From assembly GCA_018398815.1 (NCBI GenBank), contig CM031595.1, forward strand, positions 52,152,494 to 52,216,493: a stretch of DNA of 64,000 nucleotides. Direction: 5' to 3'. The notes beneath the pieces were generated by a model that saw only the letters and a program-made list of their open reading frames with translations, did not search any database and was not told the origin of the DNA. The translations under genes were made by a program, and so were the position numbers. The DNA comes from Conus ventricosus. Its lineage: Eukaryota; Mollusca; Gastropoda; Neogastropoda; Conidae. Position 1 is the first letter of the stretch; the number at the start of each line of letters is the position of its first letter. Shown here in pieces: positions 34,436 to 44,849 of the stretch.

Positions 34436-35460
34436 ACAGGCGTTCCATACATACGGGCCAGTTACCAGAGGATTGGCTGTCAGCAAACATATCGGCGGTT
34501 TTCAAGAAAGGAGACAGAAACAAGGCAGAGAATTACAGGCCAGTTTCTCTAACTTCAGTGGCCTGCAAACTCATGGAACATATTATCTGTCGTCACCTTC
34601 GGAGCCATATGGAGAGGCACAACATACTGACAGACAGAAACCACGGCTTCAGATCCGGCTACTCCTGTGAGACGCAGCTGATTACCACAATGCATGATCT
34701 CTTCGAGTCCTACGATGCCGGGAAGCAAACCGATGTGGTGATACTGGACTTCAGTAAAGCTTTGAGACGGTACCTCACAAAAAGTTACTCCACAAACTCG
34801 ATCATTATGGAGTACGAGGACCTATTCTTAAATGGCTCACCGACTTTTTGACGAAAAGGAGGATGCGAGTGGTACTGGAGGGAGAGGCATCAGGCGAGGT
34901 AGTTGTCAACTCCGGTGTCCCTCAGGGAACAGTGTTGGGGCCACTACTCTTTCTGTGCCACATCAATGACCTACCGGAAGCAGTGAAGTCAAAAGTACGA
35001 CTCTTCGCTGATGACTGCCTACTGTACCGCAACATCAACACCCTTCAGGACCACATCACCCTGCAAGAAGACCTGAGACACCTTGAGGACTGGGCCAAGA
35101 GATGGGGGATGCACTTCAACGCACAGAAATGTTATATCCTGTCCTCCCGGAGCAAGTCTACCTATATGTACAGCCTCAATGGCTTCAAACTACCTGTCTG
35201 TAACACAGGTCAGTACACTCACTCCTTCGTGCGGACAGTGATGGACTGGAATCATCTAGGGGAGGATATCGTCAGTGCAGGCTCTGCCAGTGCATTTACA
35301 TCAGCACTTGGCAGATCAACATCGCCTGCCTACTAGCATCTTGACAGCAGTAGAGTTTGTAGCCAGCTTTTTTTGTTTTTTGTTTTAAACCTGTAGATAC
35401 CTGTTGTGGCTACTGACTGAGACCCGAACCCAGTGGAAGATTGTTAGGACAAATGGTGGC
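34436..35460 (+). mobile_element. Outer LINE, 3' part (CR1/Jockey-type RT)
   Basis: Resumes as HTGQLPEDWLSANISAVFKK, YRPVSLTSVACKLMEH, GFRSGYSCETQLITTMHDL, VVILDFSKA, NSGVPQGTVLGPLLF and RLFADDCLLY (35001-35030, catalytic FADD intact). After SLNGFKL it jumps to the C-terminal block (VRTVMDWNHLGEDIVSAGSA), so roughly the thumb region is deleted. The stop is at 35334-35336, followed by a ~120-bp 3' UTR. This part is present only once, because the other contig stops at the gap. Confidence 0.85.
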
Positions 35461-35469
35461 TTTAAAAAC

Positions 35470-37757
35470 TATTTTAAAACTATTTTTGCGCTCTCCCTGT
35501 TCCGTCGTGTTTATAGCCATTGATTGGCTCCTGCGATGTAATGATCCAGATCTAGATTCAGATGTGTCTTTAGGGAGGCTTTAAAATTCTCTAAAGAGTC
35601 CGTGTTACGCAGAGAAGAAGGCAGACCATTCCACAGAGCAGGTGCCTGGTAAGAGAAAGATCGTTGGCCTTAATTTTCAGGCGAGCAGAGGGAAGCCGAT
35701 GCAGACGAGAATCGGTGGATGAGCGTAAGCTGCGAGACGGAACATGGAGATGAAGGAGGTCAGAGAGGTAGGAGGGAGCCAGATTATTCAGCGATTTGAA
35801 AACCAGGAGACCTTTAAAGTCAATGCGAGACTGAATTGGAAGCCAGTGTAAGGATGACAAAATTGGTGATATGTGATCAGATCTAGGGGTGCGGGAGATC
35901 AGACGGGCGGCATTGTTTTGAACTTTTGGAAGTTTAGAGACGAGCCTTAAGGGACAACCGGCAAGGGGGAAGTTACAATAGTCGAGCCGAGACAGAACAA
36001 AAGCACAGATTAGAGTCTTCAGGGTATTTGAGTGAGAAAGCGGCGAACTGAGCTGATTCTACGAAGTTCAAGGTAGCAGGACTTGTACACATTAGAGATA
36101 TGTTGTTTGAAAGGAGAGTTTGGTCGACTGTAACGCCGATGTTACGAACAGACACTGATAGATTTATCTCATTGCCATCAATATTTAGATACCATATTCA
36201 TCTGAAAAGCTATGGTGAAGGAGAGTGTTGGCTGATAATGGCCGAGAGAGGCTGGGCATATAGCACAAACAAAATCGGCCCCTGGACAGATCCCTGAGGG
36301 ACACCAAACTGAAGTGCTCTTGCTGGAGACTTAGCACCACTCAATGAAACAGTTTGCGCGCGATCAGAGAAATATGAAGAGAACCAGGAAAGGACAGAAC
36401 CAGAAAGACCAAAAGAAGTGTTGAGTCTTGAGAGGAGAATGGAGTGATCTATTGTATCAAAGGCAGCAGACAAATTTAGGAGAGAGAGAGAAGAGAAACT
36501 TTGTTTCCATCAAGAACTGTGAGGAGATCGTTTGTTATCTTCAGAAGCGCTGTCTCGGTACTATGACCAGCCCGGTAGGCTGACTGGTTTGTGTACAAGA
36601 GATTGTTTACGGAGAGATGTTCAGACAGTTGGGCGAGAACAACTTTTTCAATCAGTTTAGAAAGAAATGGGAGATTAAAGACAGGTCTGTAGTTCTTGAG
36701 ATTTTCAGGATCTAAGTTTTGCTTCTTCAGGAGAGGTCTGACAACTGGAAATTTGAACAGAGTGGGAAAACAACCTGATTGTAAAGAATCATTGATAATG
36801 GATGTAAAGTATGGGAGGAGATCGTCAAGACAGCAGGTAAGAAGGGATGAGGGGAGAGAGTCAAGTTCACATGTTTTGACAGTGACTTGCTTCAAGATTT
36901 CCGGACCTCTTCTACCGACACAGAGTTGAATTCAGACTACTGAGTGCCGGAGAAGGAAGGATCAGGAACAGCAGGGTGAGGAGCAGCTTGAGAGTCCAGA
37001 TTATGGCGAATAGTGGCTATTTTACTATAGAAGAAATCAGAGAAACGCTGGGGGAGTTCTGTTGCAGGGATTGAGGAAGGCAGTGGTGTGGATCTTGATT
37101 TGCCAAGTAGAGTATTGGTTACAGTAAACAGTTGTCGGGATGTACTACAGGCTAGGATTTTGGCGCTGTTAAAAACAGCATTTGGCACTGTCCAGAATGC
37201 TGGTAACTAGGTTATTGGCAGTACGAAAAATTTGTTTATGAATATGTTGTCCAGATCTGAGCCAGCAACGCTCTGCCTGGCGTCGATCTCGCTTAGCCTG
37301 CAGCAGCTGAGGTCCGACGGAGGTGAACCAGGGTGAGGGAGGCCGGCTGGAGATCTGGCGGCGGGTGGCCGGGGCGTGCTGATCTAGAAGACTGGGCAGA
37401 AGCTGGTGGAGCTGGTCAGCTGACAGGTATGAAGAGGCCTCCAGTCTGGCCCGAAGACTGGAAGGTGACAGTGTTGACAGCGGCGATCTTCCTGGCCTCC
37501 ACGTACACAGGAAGGCGTGAAGGACGTGAGAGGCGGAACTGGGCCACAACACAGTAGTGATCGGAGAAGTCCAGGGTGAAGTCTGGGGCTGTGGAATGCA
37601 GCACGTTGTCGTCACGCCGGCTGATGAAAAGGTCAAGGGTGTGACTTTTGTGATGGGTCGGGAAGGTGACAGCCTGGTGCAGACCAAAGTCGTCCAGCAG
37701 AGTGGTGAAGCGAAGCGCGAGGGAGTCAGTGGGGACGTGGTTCATGATCCTGGTGGA
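35470..37757 (-). mobile_element. L2/CR1-like LINE, 5'-truncated, inactive
   Basis: Minus-strand order: EN C-terminal half (FPTHHKSHTLDLFISRRDD, SDHYCVVAQFRLSR) near 37440-37745; linker; RT (VVRPLLKKQNLDPENLKNYRP, NQSAYRAGHSTETALLKI, FDTIDHSILLSRLNTSFGLS, FGVPQGSVQGPILFVLYAQPL); then a junction at about 36200 where the FxDD motif should be (reads HSFSDE) and roughly 70 residues are missing; then ILSSLHWLPIQSRIDFKGLL-type C-terminus near 35850-35591. Several frameshifts. The HWLPIxxRIxFK signature is typical of L2/CR1-group elements. Confidence 0.9.
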
Positions 37758-38515
37758 ATGTAAAGCCGGTTAATTTTCTGAGGTGCCAGGGCGGGGGAAG
37801 GGGCAGATTTCAGTCGCACGTGCAATCGTTCACAGATGTGTCTGTTGTGCATCTGCCCACAGAGTTTGTTACCGCGAATCATTCCCTAAATCAGTAATGT
37901 AGTGTCTGTTGACACTACGAGCTCGTAAATATATTCTATTAGTTTTCTTCCTACTACTGCCACGATCTATCAAAAATTGAAATAACTGACACGTGTTAAT
38001 GACTGTATGGACGTATATACAAACAAATGAACACTCGAAGCCCGACTATGAATGTAGTTTGTCATCTAACAGGTATAATTCCAACACTTCAGTCGCATAC
38101 CAATCGCAAGAAAGCTTACAAAGTTCGGCGTATGGCGTAGACCGACCGACTGAAATATGAAAAATCCCAATGAAAAAGGTAGAGATTACAACAACAACAA
38201 CAAAAATTGATAACAACCATTTACGATGTTGATCAAATAAATGGTTTCCATGAAAATTGGAGCATTGTGTCTAAATAATGGCTAGAGGTCAGAAGTACTT
38301 TTTTTCCAGTCATGCACCGCCATTATTTTGTTTGTAATGTACTGCTATACCATAACCTCTTCTGACTAGTCGACCGACAAATACACATATATCCTGCCAC
38401 TAACTCTGCAATGGCTTGACTGAATGCACTGGAAAACACGTTTCATCAAGGTCAAACGGAATAATCCGATGCTCTTGAATGCGATTTGTATTCAATAATT
38501 GCACCAATTCTCCCA
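37758..38515. other. Non-coding stretch, no gene seen
   Basis: No coding signal. Minor (CAA)n at 38190-38205. Possible remote LINE 5' remnant just right of 37757, not supportable. Confidence 0.45.
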
Positions 38516-38519
38516 GTTT

Positions 38520-38664
38520 TCTTTGTGGTGTGTGTGTTGTGTGTGTGTGTGTCGTGTTGTGTTGTGTTGTTGTGTGTGTGTGTGTGTGTGCGTGCGCGCG
38601 CGCGCGGTGTGCGTGTGCACGTGCATGCATGCGGTATGCGTGATTGCATGCATGCGAGCGGGCG

Positions 38665-38714
<50 letters not shown>

Positions 38715-38872
38715 TGTGCGCGTGCGCGTGCGCGCGTGTGTGCGTGTGCACGTGCATGCATGCGTGTATGCGTGATTGCATGCATGCGAGCGGGCGTGTG
38801 TGTGTGGGTGTATTGTGTGTGGTGTGTGTGTGTGTGTGTGTGTGTTGTGTGTGTGCTGCGCGCGGGGATCAC
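38520..38872. repeat. TG/CG alternating tract with a ~130-bp duplicated unit
   Basis: Alternating purine-pyrimidine DNA: TGTGTG, CGCGCG and TGCATGCA. The segment containing GTGCACGTGCATGCATGCG and TGATTGCATGCATGCGAGCG occurs at about 38608-38666 and again at about 38740-38800, separated by (GT)n. ORFs on both strands are compositional. Confidence 0.9.
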
Positions 38873-39415
38873 GGGTGGGGATGGGGTGAGGATGGGGGAA
38901 AGAATTGGGCGGGTCCTTTCAACTCGAAACATTTCAGGCCTCATGACTAGACATCCCTCATAGACCTTCCTTTCTTTCTCAGTGAACTGGTCAGTTTCAC
39001 AGCCCACAGAACTAGAATGTCTTTCCTAGCACTCAAATATGCATAACCAAGTTCTCTCGTCTAAATGACCAGCAGTTTCACGACCCAGAGACCCAAAGAA
39101 CAGTTGGAGTTAACACGAACACAGCAGTTACCTCTGTTATCTTGACCTCAGCTTCTTGAATCATCAATAGATTCAGTGTATCCATGCTTTTCTGAATCTA
39201 TAACTCTGATGTCGAATAAGTGATGTGTTTTCACTACCAAGGCACCGTTCTCAATGTATATAAAATTATCTGGAACAAAATGCTGAAGAATATTTTTTCA
39301 GTGAGATTCAGTACAAAGGAACGCATAACAGATCCGATCAGTATGTGAGTTGACGCAGCAACAGGTGTTGAAAATTTTTCTAATACTGTTTGTGTTTATA
39401 TTTGAGGTCATCTTA
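38873..39415. other. Non-coding stretch, no gene seen
   Basis: Unique-looking DNA without recognisable ORFs or repeats. Confidence 0.4.
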
Positions 39416-39712
39416 AAGGCAGCGATGAGCATACAGGTTTAAGAGACTTGGAAATGGATACTAAGTTCACTCTCTAAAAGCGAAATAGAGATGACACAAT
39501 TTCTCTAAATTTGTTCGTGTTTCTAATGGAGGTCATTTTCAAAGCAGCGATAAGTGTACAGGCTTAAGAGACTGGAAATGGATACCTGATTCCCCATCTA
39601 AAAGCAATATAGAGATGACACGGAGTTCCCTTCACCAGGCAGCGATAAGCGTGCAGGTTTAAGAGACTGGAAACTCCCCTTCTAAAAGCAATATAGAGAA
39701 AATACGGTAGTC
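39416..39712 (+). repeat. Three-unit imperfect tandem repeat
   Basis: Units start AGGCAGCGATGAGCATACAGG (about 39417), AAGCAGCGATAAGTGTACAGG (39541) and AGGCAGCGATAAGCGTGCAGG (39640) and share TTAAGAGACTGGAAA and CTAAAAGCAATATAGAGA. Unit length shrinks from about 124 to 99 bp. Confidence 0.75.
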
Positions 39713-39754
39713 CTCTCCACCAGGGAAAATGAAACACGCAAAACAAAGAAGCAG

Positions 39755-41440
39755 TCACTTCATTCAGGATGAGGTTTGGAACCAAAGGAAATACGGGCCT
39801 CTCAATGTGAAAGGGAAAAGTTGCTGAAACAATAACGTTCACTGAAGCCAACTCAGCTATTCCAAGGGTGATGGGAGAGCCAATCAAGAGCCTTGGAAGG
39901 TGGTATGAGGACTCATTAAAAGATTCATTCAAAGATGGGAAACCAAACCAAGCAAATGCCCGAAGAATGCTTGTAAGTAACAGACCAATGCAGCCTTCCT
40001 ATCAAAATGAATTAAAAATGGTGCATGCAGTCCATGCTGATCCGAAAACTTTTCTGGCCTCTGCTGATATCAGCACTGACACAGTGAAATCAATGGCGGA
40101 CAACAATCAAAAGTATACGGAAAAATGGCGTGGTGTCCCACTTCGTCTCACTGACACTGCGCTTTACTGTCACCAAAGATGAAGCTGCACTTGAATTCTA
40201 TCATCTTGGAGCACAAAGTGGGAAAAGCAATGTTACTAATCACGATTAAAGACTTAGATGACAAGATCATGACAAGCTGATGACAGAAAAGGGAAAGTCC
40301 GAGAGGCGGTTGACTCGGTAAAGAAAATCCACAAGTTCAAGGAAATTACAGGACGCATACAAACCAACAGGCGGGGACTGTGGTCAACAGAAATGGAATG
40401 GTGGTCAAAGACAAAAAGGAAAGCATAGAACGACACGGTGATACAGGAGCTGAGGAAATAAGAGGATACCAAAAGAATCCCGACTGCAGAGTCCAGCAAT
40501 TAGGCCAACTGAGGAAACTGATGATGGGCAATGTGGGAACACGCACTCAAAACAAACACAACAAACAAAAAACCCTCTCGGTGGAATAAAATATGGGATA
40601 AAGTTCCTCTTGGGTCAGCTTCATCCTCAAATCTGTTTATGGCCTCCTGTCCTCGAATTCAAATATTGTAAAGGAAGGGGGGGCGAAATCAGATGACTAC
40701 CTGCGTCCACTTTGTCACGGCAAGCAAACCTGGAACACGTCATGAGCTAATAAAGCAATGTTAATCCAAAAGAAGGTACATTTATAGGCACAACCGAGTG
40801 CTTGTAGAATCGCAGATACCATAAGTAATGTCAGATGAAACACAACGCCGCCAGAATCTCCAGGAGCATCGTTCTACACGGATACAGGCTGCAACTCATG
40901 GCCTAGAATAGGTGTAACATCCGACAGAGAACCCGGACTTACTGGATGAAGTGGATGACAGGGAGAGCTCAGATGACCTACAAGAAAGGGGAAAAAAAAC
41001 CCGCAAAAAAACAACAACAGCAAGAAAAGTACTCATAGTCAGTCCGAAACAGCAGCGTGACACTGGATGTAGTACACCGCTCAAGTTCACGAACACAGAA
41101 GTTAATGGCCCTGATTAAAATCACTGTGCCATATGGGGGGAAAAAAAAAAGAGAATGGAGGCACCCCATGTCTGCGAAACTGAGAAGTATGGTAGTTTAG
41201 CAAGTGGCTTGAAAGAATCTAGTTTCCAGTCCAAAGTCCTCATCAGTGTTGGAGCAAGAGGGGTTGTGGACGCATCTACCCGTGATCTCATGAAATAGCT
41301 CTTGATTTCGGTTTACTCTGTAGACTTTCTGCTGCCAGCTCTTCCTAGAGTTTCTCCCTGCAACCATGACGCCCATTGAGTGAGGCCGAACATTCCTTGA
41401 ACGAGGCGCCCTTTACACTGCAGCAGGGTGATGATGTTTT
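39755..41440 (+). mobile_element. Degraded LINE, C-terminal part of RT polyprotein
   Basis: Broken reading frames follow a familiar C-terminal order: KGKVAETITFTEANSAIPRV, EPIKSLGRWYEDSLKD (39870-39915), WRGVPLRLTDTALYCHQ (40125-40180), EAVDSVKKIHKFKEITGRIQ (about 40300), then LCHGKQT near 40720 (Cys/His knuckle remnant), SRTQKLMALIKITVPYG near 41090 and a VGARGVVDASTRDL-like segment near 41255. The KSLGRWYD motif is one I know from non-LTR RT polyproteins of marine invertebrates. The RT core lies upstream and is missing. At least five frameshifts; inactive. The clade is not assignable by eye. Confidence 0.65.
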
Positions 41441-42300
41441 AATTTTTTTTTTTATCCATAGGTGCCTCATTCGGTGGCTATTTGGATCATCATACCAACA
41501 AACGAGGGGAAAACTGATTTAATTGCTACTGAACGGTAAGTGTTCGAAACGTGATCTGCTGTTGACGAATGTGACTCCTCTCAGGTGATAGTGCGTGTAA
41601 ATATGTTGCTCCACTGTGAATGCAGGGATCGGACAAGTCGAGTTCGACTCGACTTCCCTTCTTTCCCGGTCCCCGTCAGCAGAGGAAGAACCGGTTTACG
41701 GCTCATGTGTACAATCAAGCACACTCAGACTGCGTCGGAAACTTCCTGTTCAATAATAAGCTGGGTGACTGATGTCTGGAAATGATGCGAAATGAGTAAG
41801 GCCCGATCGATGCTGCATACTATGGACTTGTTCTTATTTTGCTTAACTAGACGATAGATGTTGTGTTTATCAAAATGCAAGTGATGTTTGTCCCTGTCGT
41901 GTATGCCATTATATCGTAAATAATGCATGGCTTGTGTGATGGAGGCTCGAACATGAACTTGCAGAAAACCTGTTTATTTATTTAGGCTATTTATTTTTCC
42001 TTGTACTGTAGTTTTAAAACAGAAAGTGGACCTTTTAATGCAATAACTGCATAGTACTGCATTAAGTGAATGACCTTCGTATTGTTTTTTTTCTTGCCAG
42101 CTTACAAAAATAGATGTAATGATTGATCGTCAGTCAATGGAAAAGATTAAAAACACTAAACAAACAAACAGAAAAGCTTTACAATGATCTAAACAGTTTT
42201 ATGTATGGTCGACAGTGATAGAACTTATGATTTGTGCTACATTGAACAATTCATTTCTGTGCTCAAAGTTTCATACAGAAATGTAAATAAATTTTCTTAG
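41441..42300. other. Non-coding stretch, no gene seen
   Basis: AT-rich DNA between two LINEs; only short chance ORFs. Confidence 0.45.
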
Positions 42301-42339
42301 TATAGATATAGTATAGTATAGTATAGTATAGTATAGTAA
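42301..42339 (+). repeat. (TATAG)n tail of CR1-like LINE
   Basis: Seven or so TATAG units. On the element's (minus) strand this is a (CTATA)n 3' tail, as expected after a CR1-type 3' UTR. Confidence 0.8.
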
Positions 42340-42359
42340 TAAGAGCGATTGACTCTTTG

Positions 42360-42381
42360 AGGCTCTACCTTTAAAGAGCCT
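42360..42381 (-). other. 3' UTR hairpin of CR1-like LINE
   Basis: AGGCTCT-ACCTTTAA-AGAGCCT: a perfect 7-bp stem with an 8-nt loop, directly before the pentanucleotide tail. CR1-group elements are known to carry such 3' hairpins, recognised by their RT (established for the group; inferred here). Confidence 0.65.
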
Positions 42382-42443
42382 ATTCGTCTATCTAATTCTA
42401 ACTTTGATTTCTAGCATTGCGTGCAAGCTCAGTTTTCCAGAAG

Positions 42444-44357
42444 TTATTCTTGGCAAATAGGATTGTACAATGATGGTAGATTTTTCCAATGTTCATCCAG
42501 TCTTCTCTTGAAAGCATCCACTGATGGCGCCGAAACCACTGACTCTGGGAGATTGTTCCAAGTATTGTTGATCCTATTCGAGAAAAAATTTGCTCTAACT
42601 GCTAATTTACTTCTGCTTTTCTTCAGCTTCGTTGAATTTCCTCTTAACTGGCTTTTATTGTCCTTTTCGAACATAAGTTCATGGGTGTTGTACATTCCAT
42701 TGAGGTACTTATAAGTTTCAATCATATCACCCCGAAGACGGCGGTGCTCAAGACTCGGAAGCTTCAAAATTTTCAATCTATCAGGGTAGGGTTTGTCTTT
42801 GAGATGGCTCAGTGTCTTTGTTGCACGACGTTGCACATCCTCAATGTCACTACATAGACCTTTGGAATGTGGTTGCCAGACGCTGTGACCATATTCCAAC
42901 AGTGGCCTGACCATGCTCTTGAACAAAAGTACAAAAGTTCTCTCGGACAGATAATCAAAAGATCGGCGTATAAGTCCAACCATTCTGTTGGCCCTTGATG
43001 TGGTCTGGGCAACCTGCTCTTTGAACGAGAGTTTATTATCCACAACAACGCCTAAGTCTTTTTCCTTTTCAGTTTCTTTTAGTCTCACTCTTGTTTTGTT
43101 GCCATCTGACTCTTTCCCCATGTAATACTCATTTTCATTGTTCCGGCCAATCTTCAAAACACAGCATTTGTCTGGGTGAAAACGCAGTAGCCATTTGTTG
43201 GACCATTCTTGCAAGTTGTTCAAGTCGTCCTGGAGATCTGTCGGACCGTTTTCAGTATCACTTCTCACATAAAGCTTTGTATCGTCTGCAAACATCTTGG
43301 CAGTAGTCTTCAACCCTCTAGGCAAGTCATTTATGTATATAACAAACAGCATCGGCCCAAGCACAGATCCTTGTGGAATACCACTTGTCACATTGCCTTC
43401 TGATGAACTGGCTCCGTTGATGACGACTTTTTGTCTCCTGTTACTTAGAAAATCTGCTATCCAGTCTAGGACTTTACCTTTAACTCCACTTGCAGACAGT
43501 TTCTGTACAAGCCTCCTGTGTGGGACAGAGTCAAAGGCCTTCTGATAATCCATATAGACCACATCAACTGAGCCCCCCTCTTCCAGTGTACTCGTCCATG
43601 AACCTAGGGCTTCAAGCAGTTGCGTGGTACAGGAACGTCCTGGCACAAATCCATGTTGATGCTCTGATATCAGCTCGTTTCTGATCAGGTGGTCCAGAAT
43701 TTGCCCTCTCACCATTTTCTCCATAATCTTGCACACTACACAAGTCAAACTCACAGGACGGTAGTTGTTCGCTACAGCCTTGCTTCCCTTCTTAAATATT
43801 GGGGACACAAACGCCATTTTCCATTCCTTCGGGAGCTGACCTTTATCAAGTGACTTTCTGAACAGCATGGTTATTGGTTGGGCTAATTCTTCTGCTGCCT
43901 GTGTTAGGATAATGGGTGGGATGCCATCTGGACCGGATGCCTTGTTCTTGTCCAACTTAGTAAGTATCTTTTTGACTGATTCTGTTGTTATTTCAAAGTC
44001 TTCAAGTTCACTTACATACTCATATCTTTCAAATTCAGGGAGTGATCCTGGATCCTCGACAGTAAAAACACTCTGAAAAAAGTTGTTTAGCAGCTCCGCC
44101 TTCTCCTCATCCGTTTCGGTTTTCGTGCCATCACTCTTCTTTAGGTCTGCAATTCCTGTCTTATTTTTCAACTTAGAGTTAGTGTAATTATAGAAGACCT
44201 TCGGATTCGTTTTAGACTCTGCAGCTACTTTCTCTTCATATTTTCTGTTTGCATGGCGGCAGTCTTTCCTTGCTCTGTTGTTTGCTCTTGTGTAGGCCTT
44301 TTTATCCTCATCGTTGTCACTTTGATTACACTTTCTAAATAGCTGGTGTTTTGTTTT
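42444..44357 (-). CDS. Reverse transcriptase of CR1-like LINE
   Basis: Open from just after the TAA at 44358 to the stop at 42444; the first ATG gives 575 residues (44171 start). Residues from that Met: KNKASGPDGIPPIIL about 75-90, NNYRPVSLTCVVCKIMEK about 135-152, HQHGFVPGRSCTTQLLEAL 171-189, VYMDYQKAFDSVPHRRLV 205-222 (first catalytic Asp), SGIPQGSVLGPMLFVIYIND 263-282, AKMFADDTKLYV 291-302 (catalytic FADD), thumb and CR1-typical C-terminus with RPLLEYGHSVWQP and FSNRINNTWNNLP. All RT core motifs are intact. The Met is not the native start: the frame continues upstream (YTRANNRARKDCRHANRKY) and the polyprotein once began with the endonuclease. It copies the element RNA at a nicked target. 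Confidence 0.92.
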   Translation of the reverse strand, partial: KTKHQLFRKCNQSDNDEDKKAYTRANNRARKDCRHANRKYEEKVAAESKTNPKVFYNYTNSKLKNKTGIADLKKSDGTKTETDEEKAELLNNFFQSVFTVEDPGSLPEFERYEYVSELEDFEITTESVKKILTKLDKNKASGPDGIPPIILTQAAEELAQPITMLFRKSLDKGQLPKEWKMAFVSPIFKKGSKAVANNYRPVSLTCVVCKIMEKMVRGQILDHLIRNELISEHQHGFVPGRSCTTQLLEALGSWTSTLEEGGSVDVVYMDYQKAFDSVPHRRLVQKLSASGVKGKVLDWIADFLSNRRQKVVINGASSSEGNVTSGIPQGSVLGPMLFVIYINDLPRGLKTTAKMFADDTKLYVRSDTENGPTDLQDDLNNLQEWSNKWLLRFHPDKCCVLKIGRNNENEYYMGKESDGNKTRVRLKETEKEKDLGVVVDNKLSFKEQVAQTTSRANRMVGLIRRSFDYLSERTFVLLFKSMVRPLLEYGHSVWQPHSKGLCSDIEDVQRRATKTLSHLKDKPYPDRLKILKLPSLEHRRLRGDMIETYKYLNGMYNTHELMFEKDNKSQLRGNSTKLKKSRSKLAVRANFFSNRINNTWNNLPESVVSAPSVDAFKRRLDEHWKNLPSLYNPICQE

Positions 44358-44845
44358 TTACAGATCAGATGACAGAGTATTTGGGTTCATCCATGGTTTC
44401 CCTTTTCTTCCTGATGTTCTTACCAGCGGTGTCGATTTCTCCACTGCTTTCACAATGTTCTCTTTGATAAAGTTCCATGAGTCGTTTACACTTTTATCTT
44501 TCAGTTCAGTCTCCCACTCAACGCTTCCCAGCTGCTTTATCAATGTCTCAACATTTGTTTTTCTAAGTTCTTTAGTGTTTTTCTAGGTGTTTCACCTGCT
44601 TCTAGGGATAACCTCATCACCAGGCAAACATGATCACTCTTTCCAATAGCTGCTTCAACTCTCAAGTCAGTGATTAGTTCTTCAGTGTTTGTGAAAATCA
44701 GATCCAGAGTGTTAGCTTTCTGGCCTTCTCTGTAACGGGTTGGAGTCTTCTGGTGCTGAATGAATAATGCATCCTTCGTGGCATTCAAAAACTTTGTTGC
44801 TATGTGGCCTTCACCGACTGTACTTGTTTCAGTGTTCCAATTTGT
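44358..44845 (-). pseudogene. Endonuclease C-terminal part of CR1-like LINE
   Basis: Reads TKFLNATKDALFIQHQKTPT, ANTLDLIFTNTEELITDLR and KSDHVCLVMRLSLE (the SDH motif of APE-type nucleases), shifts frame at about 44545, continues TLIKQLGSVEWETELKDKS to GKPWMNPNTLSSDL and meets TAA (44358-44360), which lies in the same frame as the RT ORF downstream. The N-terminal half of the nuclease is missing. Confidence 0.85.
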
Positions 44846-44849
44846 TTAA

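Larger units (their letters stand above)
42301..44845 (-). mobile_element. CR1-like LINE, 5'-truncated but otherwise well kept
   Basis: About 2.5 kb, minus strand: EN C-terminal part from about 44845, RT, C-terminal domain, short 3' UTR with a hairpin (42360-42381) and pentanucleotide tail. The 5' boundary reads AACACTGAAACAAG within the endonuclease, so the copy is truncated as usual for LINEs. Only one frameshift (about 44545) and one stop (TAA at 44358) interrupt it, so it is the youngest-looking LINE in the window. Confidence 0.9.

Noticed and set aside
37169..37763. Plus-strand ORFs at 37333-37763 as genes
   Set aside because: They are antisense shadows of the L2-like endonuclease and RT linker on the minus strand.
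38400..38872. CRISPR-like array from the repeated CATGCATG units
   Set aside because: Only two units separated by microsatellite, no unique spacers, and the genome is eukaryotic.
43091..44076. Plus-strand ORFs within the CR1-like element
   Set aside because: Antisense shadows of the intact minus-strand RT.
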